From assembly GCA_050173345.1 (NCBI GenBank), contig JBFXKW010000001.1, positions 186,001-250,000 on the forward strand: DNA of 64,000 nucleotides. Reading direction: 5' to 3'. Of the stretch, positions 1-8,694 are shown one piece after another (the stretch's first letter is position 1; the number at the start of each line of letters is the position of its first letter). Under the pieces are notes generated by a model, which was not told where the DNA came from, ran no database searches, and worked only from the letters and a program-made list of their open reading frames with translations. Made by a program: the position numbers and the translations under genes. This stretch comes from SHWC01 sp050173345. Lineage in GTDB: Bacteria > Pseudomonadota > Alphaproteobacteria > UBA828.

Positions 1-787
1 CCGAGGCGGCCCGCAGCACGGACGGCAGCAGGCTGACTTCGCCGACGCTGTTCAGGAAGATGCCGGGCCGCGCGAGCACCCATTGCACGGCGCGACAGAT
101 GTCCGTCTCGTTTTCCAGCGGCTGATACCAGGTCGTGGCGTTGGGCTTGGCGCCCGCGGGCCAGGGGCCGCGCGCGACCGCCTTGATGGTCTGCACGGCG
201 ACGTCGCGTTCCTGGCAGAACTTTAGCGTCGCCTCGAAGTCCGGTCCATAGGTCGCGTGATGCGCGGCGAGCCAGTTCCACGGCATCAGCACGGAATCGA
301 AATCGAACTGCTCCAGGCTCCGCCGGTGCATGGCGGCGACGTCCCAGCCATGCCCAGTCACGCCGATATGGCGCACGAGGCCCTGCTCGCGCGCCTCGAC
401 CGCGGCCTCCAGCGCGCCACCGGGCGAAAGCGCCCGCTCCCATTCGTCCGGGTGGGTCAGGGAATGGAGCTGCAGCAGGTCGACCCGGTCGGTGCGCAGG
501 CGTTCGAGCGACTGGTGGATCTCGTCGCGGGCGCCCTGATAGCCGCGCTCCGCGGTCTTGGTCGCCAGGAAGAAGCGGTCGCGGTGGCGGTCCATCCACG
601 GGCCGATCCGAAGCTCGGAATCGCCATAGCTCCGCGCCGTGTCGATATGATTGATGTCGTATTCGAGGAGCAGCTCGAAGGTGCGGTCGGCCGTCGCCTG
701 GTCGACCCGGCCGAGCGCCGCGGCGCCGAAGATGACCGCCGAGCTCATATGGCCGGTGCGGCCGAATTTCCGTTTCTCGATGGCCAT
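1..787 (-). CDS. aldo/keto reductase, partial (C-terminus beyond the window)
   Basis: The gene reads leftward from an ATG at 787 and runs off the window, so only about 262 residues are visible; the family is usually 280-330. The product looks like a cytoplasmic NADPH-dependent carbonyl reductase. The catalytic tetrad is visible as Asp49 and Tyr54 (HIDTARSYGDSE), Lys77 (LATKT) and His108 (QLHS). The gene begins 14 bases after the stop of the hydantoinase B gene on the same strand, so the two are probably cotranscribed. The substrate cannot be read from the sequence. Confidence 0.88.
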   Translation of the reverse strand, partial: MAIEKRKFGRTGHMSSAVIFGAAALGRVDQATADRTFELLLEYDINHIDTARSYGDSELRIGPWMDRHRDRFFLATKTAERGYQGARDEIHQSLERLRTDRVDLLQLHSLTHPDEWERALSPGGALEAAVEAREQGLVRHIGVTGHGWDVAAMHRRSLEQFDFDSVLMPWNWLAAHHATYGPDFEATLKFCQERDVAVQTIKAVARGPWPAGAKPNATTWYQPLENETDICRAVQWVLARPGIFLNSVGEVSLLPSVLRAAS

Positions 788-801
788 CCTGCCGTCCCCC
801 G

Positions 802-2490
802 TCACAGCGTTTCGCCGTAGATCTCCCGTGCCGCGTGCGACGAAACATACCCCTCGCGCACGTCCTCCGCGACCAGCGCAGGGTCGCGCTGCCTGGGGTC
901 GCCGTAACCGCCGCCGCCGGGGGCCGCGATGATCATGCGGTCGCCGGGCTTGATCGGCACGTTCGAGTATTTGCTCGGGCTGGTCTTGCCGAACGCCTCG
1001 ACGATGGTCTGCCAGCGTTCGGTGTCGGCCGCGCGGTAGAGCGTCTGCCCCAGCATGCCGGGCCGGCCGCCCTCCAAGGGCCAGGCCGCCTTCTTGTGCT
1101 TGTTGGTCATCTGGCTGACCGTCACGCCGTCGAGGCAGCGGATGGTCTTGCTGAGCGAGAGGCCGCCGCGGAACCGGCCGGCGCCGCCCGAATCCTGGCG
1201 CAGCGCGAGCGCCTCGACCAGCCAGGGATAGCGCGTCTCGAACACCTCGACCGGCGTGTTGCAGCAGTTCGCGTTGATCGAGGAGGTGGCGTCGTTGCCG
1301 TCGGCGAACGGGCGGCCGCCGAAGCCGGGATAGGCGAGGTCGAAGGCGCAGATCTCGGTGCCGAGCCGCGGGTCGCGCCCGCCGAACACGAAGCAGCCGC
1401 TCGTCGTGCCCTCGGAGGCCATGATGCGCCCGGTGCCGGTCTGCGCCATCGCGCCGAGGATGGCGCAGACGATGATCGGATGGGTCTCCGAATTGCCGCC
1501 GACCTCGGAGCCCGGATAATCGACGTTCATGATCGTGCCGGCCGGCGCGATCACCTTGATCGGGCGGAAGCAGCCCGAATTGCGCGGGATCGATTCGTCG
1601 GTCAGGTGCAGCATGGCGTTGTAGGAGGCCGACCAGGCGACGCCGAGGGTCGCGTTGATCGGCCCCTTGGCCTGCGGCGAGGAGCCGGTGAAATCGATCA
1701 CTGCCTCGTCGCCCTGCACGTGCACGGCGACCTTGATGGCGAAGGCGCGGTCCTCGATGCCGTCATCCTCGACCGCGTCCTCGAAGCGGTAGCAGCCATC
1801 GGGGAAGGCGGCGATCTCGGCGCGCATGCGCGCCTCAGAATAGGCGAGCAGGTCGGAAGCGGTGCGCTTGAAGGTGTCGCGGCCATAGCGCGCGACGAGC
1901 TCCGCCATGCGCCGCGCGCCGAGCTCGGCGCCCGAGATGAGGGCGCGAAGGTCGCCATAGTTGGTGCGCGGCGTGCGGACATTGGCGAGCAGCAGCTTCC
2001 ATACCGCGGCGACATCCTCGCCGCGCCTGATGATCTTCACGGGCGGCACGCGCAGCCCCTCGTGGAAGATCTCGGAGGCCTCGCCCGGGAAGCCGCCCGG
2101 CACCATGCCGCCGACCTCGACCAGGTGGCCGACCGTGACCGCGAAGCCCATCAGCTCGCCCTCGACGAAGACCGGGCGGAACATGGTGTGCTCGGGCGTG
2201 TGCAGGCCGCCGCGATAGGGATCGTTGTGGACGATGACGTCGCCGTCCTCGATTTCGTCGCGGCCGATCTCGCGCACCATCGAGCGCACCAGGAGCGGCA
2301 CGCCGCCGATCTGCGCCGGGCAATACTCGGCGACCGCCAGCATCTCACCCTCGGGGCTGGCGAGCGCGCAGGTGAAGTCGAGCGCCTCGCTGAACAGCGT
2401 CGAATAGGCGGTCTTCTGGACGTTGATGCCCATCTCGCGGCAGATCGCCACCATCGCCGAGCCGACGATGTTCATTGTCACCATGTCCAT
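802..2490 (-). CDS. hydantoinase B/oxoprolinase family protein (HyuB-like)
   Basis: This 562-residue protein has the length and composition of the HyuB family, which supplies one subunit of ATP-dependent N-methylhydantoinase/oxoprolinase-type enzymes that open cyclic imides. Recognisable segments include VHNDPYRGGLHTPEH near residue 90 and GGGGYGDP near the C-terminus, both typical of HyuB. HyuB normally works with a HyuA subunit encoded directly beside it. No HyuA gene is present here: the upstream side is an intergenic repeat region and a divergent cyclase gene, and the downstream gene is an aldo/keto reductase. The ATG at 2490 is the first of two possible starts; the second lies five codons in. 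Confidence 0.88.
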   Translation of the reverse strand: MDMVTMNIVGSAMVAICREMGINVQKTAYSTLFSEALDFTCALASPEGEMLAVAEYCPAQIGGVPLLVRSMVREIGRDEIEDGDVIVHNDPYRGGLHTPEHTMFRPVFVEGELMGFAVTVGHLVEVGGMVPGGFPGEASEIFHEGLRVPPVKIIRRGEDVAAVWKLLLANVRTPRTNYGDLRALISGAELGARRMAELVARYGRDTFKRTASDLLAYSEARMRAEIAAFPDGCYRFEDAVEDDGIEDRAFAIKVAVHVQGDEAVIDFTGSSPQAKGPINATLGVAWSASYNAMLHLTDESIPRNSGCFRPIKVIAPAGTIMNVDYPGSEVGGNSETHPIIVCAILGAMAQTGTGRIMASEGTTSGCFVFGGRDPRLGTEICAFDLAYPGFGGRPFADGNDATSSINANCCNTPVEVFETRYPWLVEALALRQDSGGAGRFRGGLSLSKTIRCLDGVTVSQMTNKHKKAAWPLEGGRPGMLGQTLYRAADTERWQTIVEAFGKTSPSKYSNVPIKPGDRMIIAAPGGGGYGDPRQRDPALVAEDVREGYVSSHAAREIYGETL

Positions 2491-2542
2491 GACCGCATCC
2501 TTCCCTGAGCAACCGCGAACAGCTTACCATGACTCGCTCTAC

Positions 2543-2700
2543 CGTCATTGCCGGGCTTGACTTCGCCGCAGTCGGATAGGTCGCACCGGATATTCTCCCG
2601 CACGCAAATCGTCATTGCCGGGCTTGACCCGGCAATCCAGGAATCCTCGGCAACCGCAGTGCCGTCGTCCCTGGATGCCCCGCCTGCGCGGGGCATGACG
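2543..2700. repeat. REP-like palindromic repeats in the cyclase/hyuB intergenic region
   Basis: The 363-base gene-free stretch 2491-2853 holds no credible gene. It has one partial unit at 2543-2561, one full unit at 2610-2639 starting GTCATTGCCGGGCTTGACC, and a GC-rich relative in inverted orientation at 2671-2700 (ending GCGGGGCATGACG). Each full unit is itself a hairpin. The inverted pairing resembles composite REP/BIME elements. Related units occur at 20990-21140 and 31344-31490. The divergent promoters of hyuB and the cyclase gene must also lie in this stretch, but I could not assign them. Confidence 0.75.
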
Positions 2701-2853
2701 AAGGAGGGTGCGGATTGCTGCGTCGATCGCCGTTCGCCGTTCGCGGATCGTCCGGTGTCCTTCCGATCGGCTTATTGATAAGCTCGCCGGCAATCCCTAC
2801 CTCGATTCCATCCGCCCGGATGGATCGGCCCCGCGAGGACGAGCGCGCCTGCC

Positions 2854-4728
2854 ATGGCCACAAGGGACACACCGGCTGAGGCGCCGCCGCTCGATCCGTC
2901 GATCGCGCCCTCCGTCGCCGATACGGCCTCCCGCCTGAACGGCCGCGTCTCGATCACGGTCACGCTGGCGACCGCGATCGGCCTCCTGGTGCTGATCTCG
3001 GTCGGCGGCGTGCTCGGCCTCGGCATCTGGATCGCCAAGGAGAACACCTTCTCGCTGCTCAGCCGGAGCGCCCACCAGGGCATCACGGCCAATGTCGCCC
3101 AGGTCGAGCAGCATCTCGCGCCGGCGGCGGCGCAGGCGCGCTTCGTCGGCGAGCGTGTCGCGCGCGGCGAGATCGATCCCGCCGATCAGGACCGCCTCGC
3201 CCTGCTGCTGACCGGCGCGCTCGCCGCGGCGCCTCAGATCGCGGCCGTCCTCTTCATCGACCCGCAATTGCAGGCCCTCACGGTCGGCCGCAATCCGGAG
3301 AACGACAGGGTCGGCATCGAGGTCGTCGACTATGCCGCCGATCCCGTCATCCGCGAGGCCATGTCGAGGCCCGAGCCGGCGCCGAGCTGGGGACCGCCGG
3401 TCTGGCGCGACCGCTACGGCATGACCTTCCTCAACTACCTCTATCCGGTGGTGCGCGACGGCACGTTCCTCGGCGTCGTCATCTCGGTCATCTCGGTCGA
3501 GCAGTTGTCGAGCTTCGTCGCCGCGCGCGAACGCGAGACGGCGGGCACCGGCTTCATCCTCTACGGCAACGATCTGGTGCTCGCCCATGGGCGTCTGGTC
3601 GACGGCTATGCCGAGGGCTCGAACGAGCACCCCCTGCCGGCGCTCTCAGGTTTTGCCGATAGCGTGCTCGCCGCCATCTGGCAGGCCGAGGGGCATTACG
3701 ATCTGGACCTCGACCTGCCCGGCGGTACCGAAGGCCATGTCATGCAGCTCGGCGGCGAGGAATATGTCTTCCTCTATCAGCGCGTCGGAGGCTTCGGGCC
3801 GCTGCCGCTCACGGTCGGCGCCTATTTCGAGGCCGCCGATGTCAGCGCCGAAGTCCGTCGCATGATGATGGCGCTCATCGTCGGTGTGGCCGCGCTGCTG
3901 GTCTCGCTGCTCGCCGCGGTCATGGTCGGCAAGCGCATCGCCAAGCCGATCGTGCGTTTCTCTGGCGCGGCGGCGCAGATTCGCGACCTCGAAATCTCCA
4001 AGGTCAGGCCGCTGGCGGGCAGCGTGTTCCGCGAGCTGAACGACCAGTCGATCGCCTTCAATTCGATGCTGCGCGCGCTGCGCTGGTTCGAGCTCTATGT
4101 GCCGCGCTCGATCGTCGAGCGGCTGGTCCGGCGCGGCTCGCTCTCGGGATCGATCTCGGACGCCCGCGAGATCACCGTCATGTTCACCGACATCGCCGGC
4201 TTCTCGGCGGTCTCCGAGGGCATGACGGCGCCCGAGGTCGCCACCTTCGTCAACCATCATTTCTCGCTGCTCGCCGCCTGCGTCGAGGCCGAGGACGGCA
4301 CGGTCGACAAGTTCATCGGCGATTCGGTGATGGCGTTCTGGGGCGCGCCCGAGCACCAGCCCGACGCCGCGGCGCGCGCCTGCCGCGCCGCGCTCGCCAT
4401 CCGCGATGCGATCCGCGAGGACAATCTGCGCCGCGTCGCGGCCGGCGAGCCGGCGGTGCATGTGCGCATCGGCATCCATACCGGCACGGCGACGGTTGGC
4501 AATATCGGCGCGCCGGGCCGGCTCAACTACACCATCATCGGCGACACGGTGAACGTCGGCCAGCGCCTGGAGCAGCTCGGCAAGGAGGTCGGCACGGCGG
4601 CCGACGAGGTGACGATCCTGGTCTCGGGCGACACCGCGCGGCAGCTCGGTTCGGCGTTCAAGCCGGTCGCGGCCGGCAGCTACAGGCTCAAGGGCCGCGC
4701 CGGCGAGATCGACGTCTTCCGCTTGTGA
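2854..4728 (+). CDS. membrane-anchored adenylate cyclase with extracytoplasmic sensor and HAMP
   Basis: This 624-residue class III nucleotide cyclase makes a cyclic nucleotide, most likely cAMP. One membrane helix covers about residues 33-60, followed by a Cache-like periplasmic sensor to about 325, a second helix near 335-360, a HAMP linker and the catalytic domain from about 435. The metal ligands Asp446 (FTDIAGF) and Asp490 (FIGDSVMAFWG) are intact, as are Lys486, typical of ATP-using enzymes, and the transition-state pair Asn567 and Arg571 (GDTVNVGQRLE). It should therefore be active. It is divergent from hyuB and upstream of pxpBC with a 70-base gap. The ligand sensed is unknown. Confidence 0.93.
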   Translation: MATRDTPAEAPPLDPSIAPSVADTASRLNGRVSITVTLATAIGLLVLISVGGVLGLGIWIAKENTFSLLSRSAHQGITANVAQVEQHLAPAAAQARFVGERVARGEIDPADQDRLALLLTGALAAAPQIAAVLFIDPQLQALTVGRNPENDRVGIEVVDYAADPVIREAMSRPEPAPSWGPPVWRDRYGMTFLNYLYPVVRDGTFLGVVISVISVEQLSSFVAARERETAGTGFILYGNDLVLAHGRLVDGYAEGSNEHPLPALSGFADSVLAAIWQAEGHYDLDLDLPGGTEGHVMQLGGEEYVFLYQRVGGFGPLPLTVGAYFEAADVSAEVRRMMMALIVGVAALLVSLLAAVMVGKRIAKPIVRFSGAAAQIRDLEISKVRPLAGSVFRELNDQSIAFNSMLRALRWFELYVPRSIVERLVRRGSLSGSISDAREITVMFTDIAGFSAVSEGMTAPEVATFVNHHFSLLAACVEAEDGTVDKFIGDSVMAFWGAPEHQPDAAARACRAALAIRDAIREDNLRRVAAGEPAVHVRIGIHTGTATVGNIGAPGRLNYTIIGDTVNVGQRLEQLGKEVGTAADEVTILVSGDTARQLGSAFKPVAAGSYRLKGRAGEIDVFRL

Positions 4729-4798
4729 AGGCCGCGCGCGCCTTGCAGTATGCCCGGCGTTTTCCGTCGCGGCAGGCAAAGCGAGGCGCGTTTCAGGC

Positions 4799-5638
4799 AT
4801 GATCTACGACGAGCCCATCATGCGCACGCTCGGCGACACGGCGCTCAACGTCGAGTTCGGCGACGAGAGCAGCATCGTGCTCAACTTCCGCATCCTTGCG
4901 CTGGATCATGCGATTCAAGAGCAACCGCCGAAGGGCCTGATCGAGACCAACCCGCAGGTCAGGAGCCTCGGCCTCGTCTATGACTCGCTGGTCACGACAC
5001 GCGCGGCGCTCACCGGCCATGTGCGCGAGGTGCTGTCCGCGATGGGTGAGGTCGCGACGCTGCCGAGCCGGCGCGTCGTCATCCCGGCCTGGTATGACGA
5101 TCCGTGGTCCAAGGAGTGCGCGGCGGCCTTCGGCGTGCCCGATAACATGCAATACATCGCCGAGTTCAACGGCATCAGCGTGGACGAGGTGATCGCGTGG
5201 CACACCGGCTGCGACTATTGGGTGACCGGCGTCGGCTTCGTGCCGGGCGCCTTCATGTCCTACGCCATGGACCCGCGCCTCAAGTTCGGCGCGCCGCTCT
5301 ACCGCACGCCGCGCACCTGGACCCATGCGCGGCTGCTCAACTTCGGCGGCAACACCTCGACCATCTACCCGATCCGCTGCCCGGGCGGCGGGCAGCTCTT
5401 CGGCCGCACGCCGCTCAACATCTTCGAGCCGGCGCAGAAGAACGCGGCGTTCAGGGACGGCCCGGTGCTCGCCCGCGCCGGCGACCGGCACCGCTATGTC
5501 GCGATCACGCCCGACGAGTACCACGCGATCCGCGCGCAGGTGGAGGCCGGCAGCTACGACTACGAGATCGAGGAGGGGACCTTCGACGTGCCGGGCTATC
5601 TCGCCTGGCTGAAGACGCTGGAGGCGGAGCGTGCTTGA
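4799..5638 (+). CDS. pxpB: 5-oxoprolinase subunit PxpB / KipI-family protein
   Basis: This 279-residue protein belongs to the allophanate hydrolase subunit 1 (KipI) family, which with PxpC and PxpA opens 5-oxoproline to glutamate using ATP. Family hallmarks include GDTALNVEFG near the N-terminus and GVGFVPGAFMSYAMDPRL in the cyclophilin-like core. Its stop overlaps the start of the next gene, pxpC, by eight bases, a sign of translational coupling. No PxpA (LamB/YcsF) gene is present in the window, so the partner may be elsewhere. Alternatively the pair may act on another cyclic amide or carboxylated substrate. Confidence 0.85.
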   Translation: MIYDEPIMRTLGDTALNVEFGDESSIVLNFRILALDHAIQEQPPKGLIETNPQVRSLGLVYDSLVTTRAALTGHVREVLSAMGEVATLPSRRVVIPAWYDDPWSKECAAAFGVPDNMQYIAEFNGISVDEVIAWHTGCDYWVTGVGFVPGAFMSYAMDPRLKFGAPLYRTPRTWTHARLLNFGGNTSTIYPIRCPGGGQLFGRTPLNIFEPAQKNAAFRDGPVLARAGDRHRYVAITPDEYHAIRAQVEAGSYDYEIEEGTFDVPGYLAWLKTLEAERA

Positions 5639-6650
5639 GGTCATCGAGCCCGGCCTTGCCACCACGGTGCAGGACATGGGCCGCCAGCACGGCCAGGCGC
5701 TCGGCATCCCGCCCTCCGGCGCGCAGGACGGCTTTGCGCTGCGCATCGCCAACCTGCTGGTCGGCAACCCGACCGGCGGGCCGCTGATCCTGCGCAACGA
5801 CCCAGGCGCGGCCGGCCTCGAAATGCTGCTGATCGGGCCGAAGCTCCGCGCACTTGTCCCATGCGTGGTCGCGGTCACGGGCGTGGACATGACGCCGCTG
5901 ATCGACGGCGTGCCCGCGCCTGGCTGGCAGGCGCTCGCGCTGCGCACCGGCCAGGTGCTCTCCTTCGCGCCGCCGAGGCGCGGGGCGCGCGGCTATCTCG
6001 CGGTGCATGGCGGCATCGACGTGCCGCTCTATCTCGGCAGCCGTTCCACTCACGTCAGGGGGCAATTCGGCGGCTTCGAGGGCCGGGTGCTGAAGGCCGG
6101 CGACCGCCTGCCGGTCGGCCCGGCCACGAACACTGCCGATGCGCTGGTCGGCCGCAGGCTGCGCGCGGACCTGATCCCGCGCTACGAGCCGCCGCACCGG
6201 GTGCGCGTGATCAAGGGGCCGGAGGACCACCTGTTCACCGAGGCGAGCGTCGAGACCTTCTTCGGCATCGAGTGGCGCCTGAACGCCAAGGCCGACCGTA
6301 CCGGCTTCCGCTATGTCGGCCCGCAACTCGGCTTCAAGCCCGGCGAGCGGCCCGAATACCTGATCCAGGATGCCGGCGCGGATCCGTCCAACATCGTGAT
6401 CGACCCGGGCGCACCGGCCGGCACGATCCAGGTGCCGTCGGGCGTCGAGCCGATCGTGCTCGGGGTGGATGCGCCGAGCATCGGCGGTTATGCCCGGATC
6501 GGCGTGGTGATCTCGATCGACATGTCGGCGGTCGGGCAGACCCGGCCGGGCGAAGCGACGCGCTTCGTGCCCGTCAGCCATGACGAGGCGGTCGCGGCGT
6601 TGCGCGCGCAGGAGGCGTTGATCACCGAGAGCAGCGTCGCGTCGGCATGA
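5631..6650 (+). CDS. pxpC: 5-oxoprolinase subunit PxpC / KipA-family protein
   Basis: This 339-residue protein matches the allophanate hydrolase subunit 2 (KipA/PxpC) family, the partner of PxpB. The family opening motif VIEPGLATTVQDMGR occurs at once, followed by the G-IPPSGAQDGFALRIANLLVGN region and a central RGYLAVHGGIDVP segment. It starts with GTG at 5631 inside the end of pxpB, so expression is very likely coupled. It is followed after 77 bases by an SRPBCC protein gene on the same strand. Function is inferred from family membership; without a neighbouring pxpA the exact substrate stays open. Confidence 0.87.
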   Translation: MLEVIEPGLATTVQDMGRQHGQALGIPPSGAQDGFALRIANLLVGNPTGGPLILRNDPGAAGLEMLLIGPKLRALVPCVVAVTGVDMTPLIDGVPAPGWQALALRTGQVLSFAPPRRGARGYLAVHGGIDVPLYLGSRSTHVRGQFGGFEGRVLKAGDRLPVGPATNTADALVGRRLRADLIPRYEPPHRVRVIKGPEDHLFTEASVETFFGIEWRLNAKADRTGFRYVGPQLGFKPGERPEYLIQDAGADPSNIVIDPGAPAGTIQVPSGVEPIVLGVDAPSIGGYARIGVVISIDMSAVGQTRPGEATRFVPVSHDEAVAALRAQEALITESSVASA

Positions 6651-6727
6651 TCGCCGTGGCGGCGCGTCGTGCGCTGCTGTATTGATCTCGGCATCGGGGC
6701 TGAACGAGGGGGAACGGGGGAACCGCC

Positions 6728-7504
6728 ATGAGCACGCTCATCTCGCTGACGCTCGCCGCCAAGGCCAACAAGATTCCGGTCACGCTCGCCGACGATCACG
6801 AGACCGTCGCCAAGTTCCACGCGCTCGTGAAGAAGGCCAAGGGCAAGCTGCACTGCGACGCCGGGGCGCCCGCCGCCGTGCTCGAGGTGCCGGACGCCGC
6901 GGCCGAGAGCACGCTCGCCGTGTTGAAGGCGCTGCCCCTGATCAAGAAAGGCGTGGTGCTGGTCAAGCCCGGCGCCAAGGCAGTCCCGAAGGGCACCAAG
7001 CTCCGCTTCGATCCGGGAAAGACCAAGGTGCGCTGGGCCGCGGACTTCGACCCCAACCGGGTGAAGGTGCCGACCTACGCCTATAACGAGGTCAACTGCG
7101 GCGCCCCGGTCGAGGCGGTGTTCGGCTGGCTGATGCGCGCGCCGCGCTGGCCCGAATGGTATCCGAACTCGGCCAACGTCAAGCTGCTCTCCTATGCCGG
7201 CAAGGATTTGCAGCTCGGCATGCACTTCACCTGGAGCACCTTCGGCGTCGATGTCGATACCTATGTCGAGGAGTTCGTGCCGCCCTATCGCATCGCCTGG
7301 CGCGGCTTCCTGATGGGCTCCGAGGTGATCCACGCCTGGGTGTTCGAACGCGCCGGCGCCGGCTCTCGGCTGATCACGGAGGAGGTGCAGCGCGGCTTCG
7401 TCTGCCTGCTCGCGCGCGACTTCTTCATCCAGGGCCTCCACGAGAACCACCAGCTCTGGCTCGAGCGGCTCGCCGCCCAGGCCGAGAAGGGTATGCCAAG
7501 CTAG
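6728..7504 (+). CDS. SRPBCC-fold protein with an unrecognised N-terminal extension
   Basis: The 258-residue product has a C-terminal half (about residue 118 onward) that reads as an SRPBCC/START-like hydrophobic-ligand domain: APVEAVFGWLMRAPRWPEWYPN, then WSTFGVDVDTYVEEFVPPYRIAW and a C-terminal helix. The first 115 residues are rich in Lys, Ala and Val (for example VKKAKGKLHC and VKPGAKAVPKGTKLRFD) and match no family I know. There is no signal peptide. The gene has a GGGGGAAC-like ribosome-binding site before ATG 6728 and lies 17 bases before the iron alcohol dehydrogenase gene, suggesting one operon. No catalytic role can be assigned. Confidence 0.75.
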   Translation: MSTLISLTLAAKANKIPVTLADDHETVAKFHALVKKAKGKLHCDAGAPAAVLEVPDAAAESTLAVLKALPLIKKGVVLVKPGAKAVPKGTKLRFDPGKTKVRWAADFDPNRVKVPTYAYNEVNCGAPVEAVFGWLMRAPRWPEWYPNSANVKLLSYAGKDLQLGMHFTWSTFGVDVDTYVEEFVPPYRIAWRGFLMGSEVIHAWVFERAGAGSRLITEEVQRGFVCLLARDFFIQGLHENHQLWLERLAAQAEKGMPS

Positions 7505-7521
7505 AAGGCGAGGCGTAAGCC

Positions 7522-8694
7522 ATGAGCGGCGAGGCGCTGCGCGGCAATTGGAACTACCCGACGCCGATCCGCTTCGGCGCGGGCCGCATCGCGGAGCTGG
7601 CGGATGGCTGCCGCGCGCTCGGCATGGCGCGACCGCTCCTGGTCACCGATCCCGGCCTCGCTGGCACCGCCATGGTGCTGGACGCGATTGCCGCCAACGA
7701 AAGAGCCGGACTGCCGACCGGCCTCTTCGCCGAGGTCAGGCCGAACCCGACCGGCAGCAATGTCGAGGCCGGCCTCGCCGCCTATCGTGCCGGCGGGCAC
7801 GACGGAGTGATCGCGTTCGGCGGCGGCAGCGCGATCGACGTCGCGAAAGCCGTGGCCCTGATGGTCGGCCAGCGCCGGCCGATCTGGGACTTCGAGGACC
7901 GCGAGGACTGGTGGACGCGGGTCGACGTCTCGGGCATGGCGCCGGTCGTCGCGGTGCCGACCACCTCCGGCACCGGCGCGGAGGTCGGCCGGGTCTCGGT
8001 CATCACCGACGAGGCTGGGCCGACCAAGAAGCTGATCTTCCACCCGCGCATGATGCCGGGCCTCGTGATCGACGACCCGGCGCTCACGCTCGGCCTGCCG
8101 CCGCACCTCACCGCCGCGACCGGCATGGACGCGCTTGCCCACAATCTCGAAGCCTATTGCGCGCAGGGCTTCCACCCGATGGCGGAGGGCATCGCGCTCG
8201 AAGGCATGCGGCTGATCAAGGATTGGCTGCCCGTTGCTGTGACGGATGGGTGGAACCTCGAGGCGCGCGCCCGCATGATGATCGCCTCCACCATGGGCGC
8301 GACCGCGTTCCAGAAGGGCCTCGGCGCGATCCACGCGCTGTCGCACCCTGTGGGTTCGCTCTACGACACCCATCATGGGCTGACCAACGCGGTCTTCATG
8401 CCCTATGTGCTGGCGTTCAACCGGCCGGCGATCGCCGAGCGCCTGACGGCGCTGGCGCGCTATCTCGGCCTGCCCTCGGCCTCGCCCGAGGCGGTCATCG
8501 AGTGGACGCTCGACCTGCGGGCGCGGATCGGCATCCCCCACACGTTGGCCGCGCTCGGCGTGCCGGAGCAGGGGCTCGCCGCGCTCGTGCCCCTCGTCCT
8601 GAACGACCAGGCCGCCGCCTGCAACCCGCGGCCGATGTCGCCCGGCGATGTCGAGGCGCTGCTGCGCTCGGCCTGGCGCGGCGAACTCTCCTAG
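7522..8694 (+). CDS. iron-containing alcohol dehydrogenase
   Basis: The product is a 390-residue type III (Fe-dependent) alcohol dehydrogenase, a cytoplasmic NAD(P)-linked oxidoreductase for alcohols or aldehydes. The nucleotide-binding signature FGGGSAIDVAKAVAL and the VPTTSGTGAE motif are present. Metal-site residues are visible in GMDALAHNLEAYC and in AIHALSHPVGSLYDTHHG, with the expected Asp and three His. It lies 17 bases after the SRPBCC gene. Its TAG stop shares the palindrome CTAG (8691-8694) with the stop of the converging LarA-like gene. The substrate cannot be predicted. Confidence 0.92.
   Translation: MSGEALRGNWNYPTPIRFGAGRIAELADGCRALGMARPLLVTDPGLAGTAMVLDAIAANERAGLPTGLFAEVRPNPTGSNVEAGLAAYRAGGHDGVIAFGGGSAIDVAKAVALMVGQRRPIWDFEDREDWWTRVDVSGMAPVVAVPTTSGTGAEVGRVSVITDEAGPTKKLIFHPRMMPGLVIDDPALTLGLPPHLTAATGMDALAHNLEAYCAQGFHPMAEGIALEGMRLIKDWLPVAVTDGWNLEARARMMIASTMGATAFQKGLGAIHALSHPVGSLYDTHHGLTNAVFMPYVLAFNRPAIAERLTALARYLGLPSASPEAVIEWTLDLRARIGIPHTLAALGVPEQGLAALVPLVLNDQAAACNPRPMSPGDVEALLRSAWRGELS

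Noticed and set aside
835..2508. A 557-residue open frame opposite hyuB
   Set aside because: It is an antisense shadow: composition is Arg/Ala/Asp/His-rich without conserved motifs, while the minus-strand frame is a clear HyuB.
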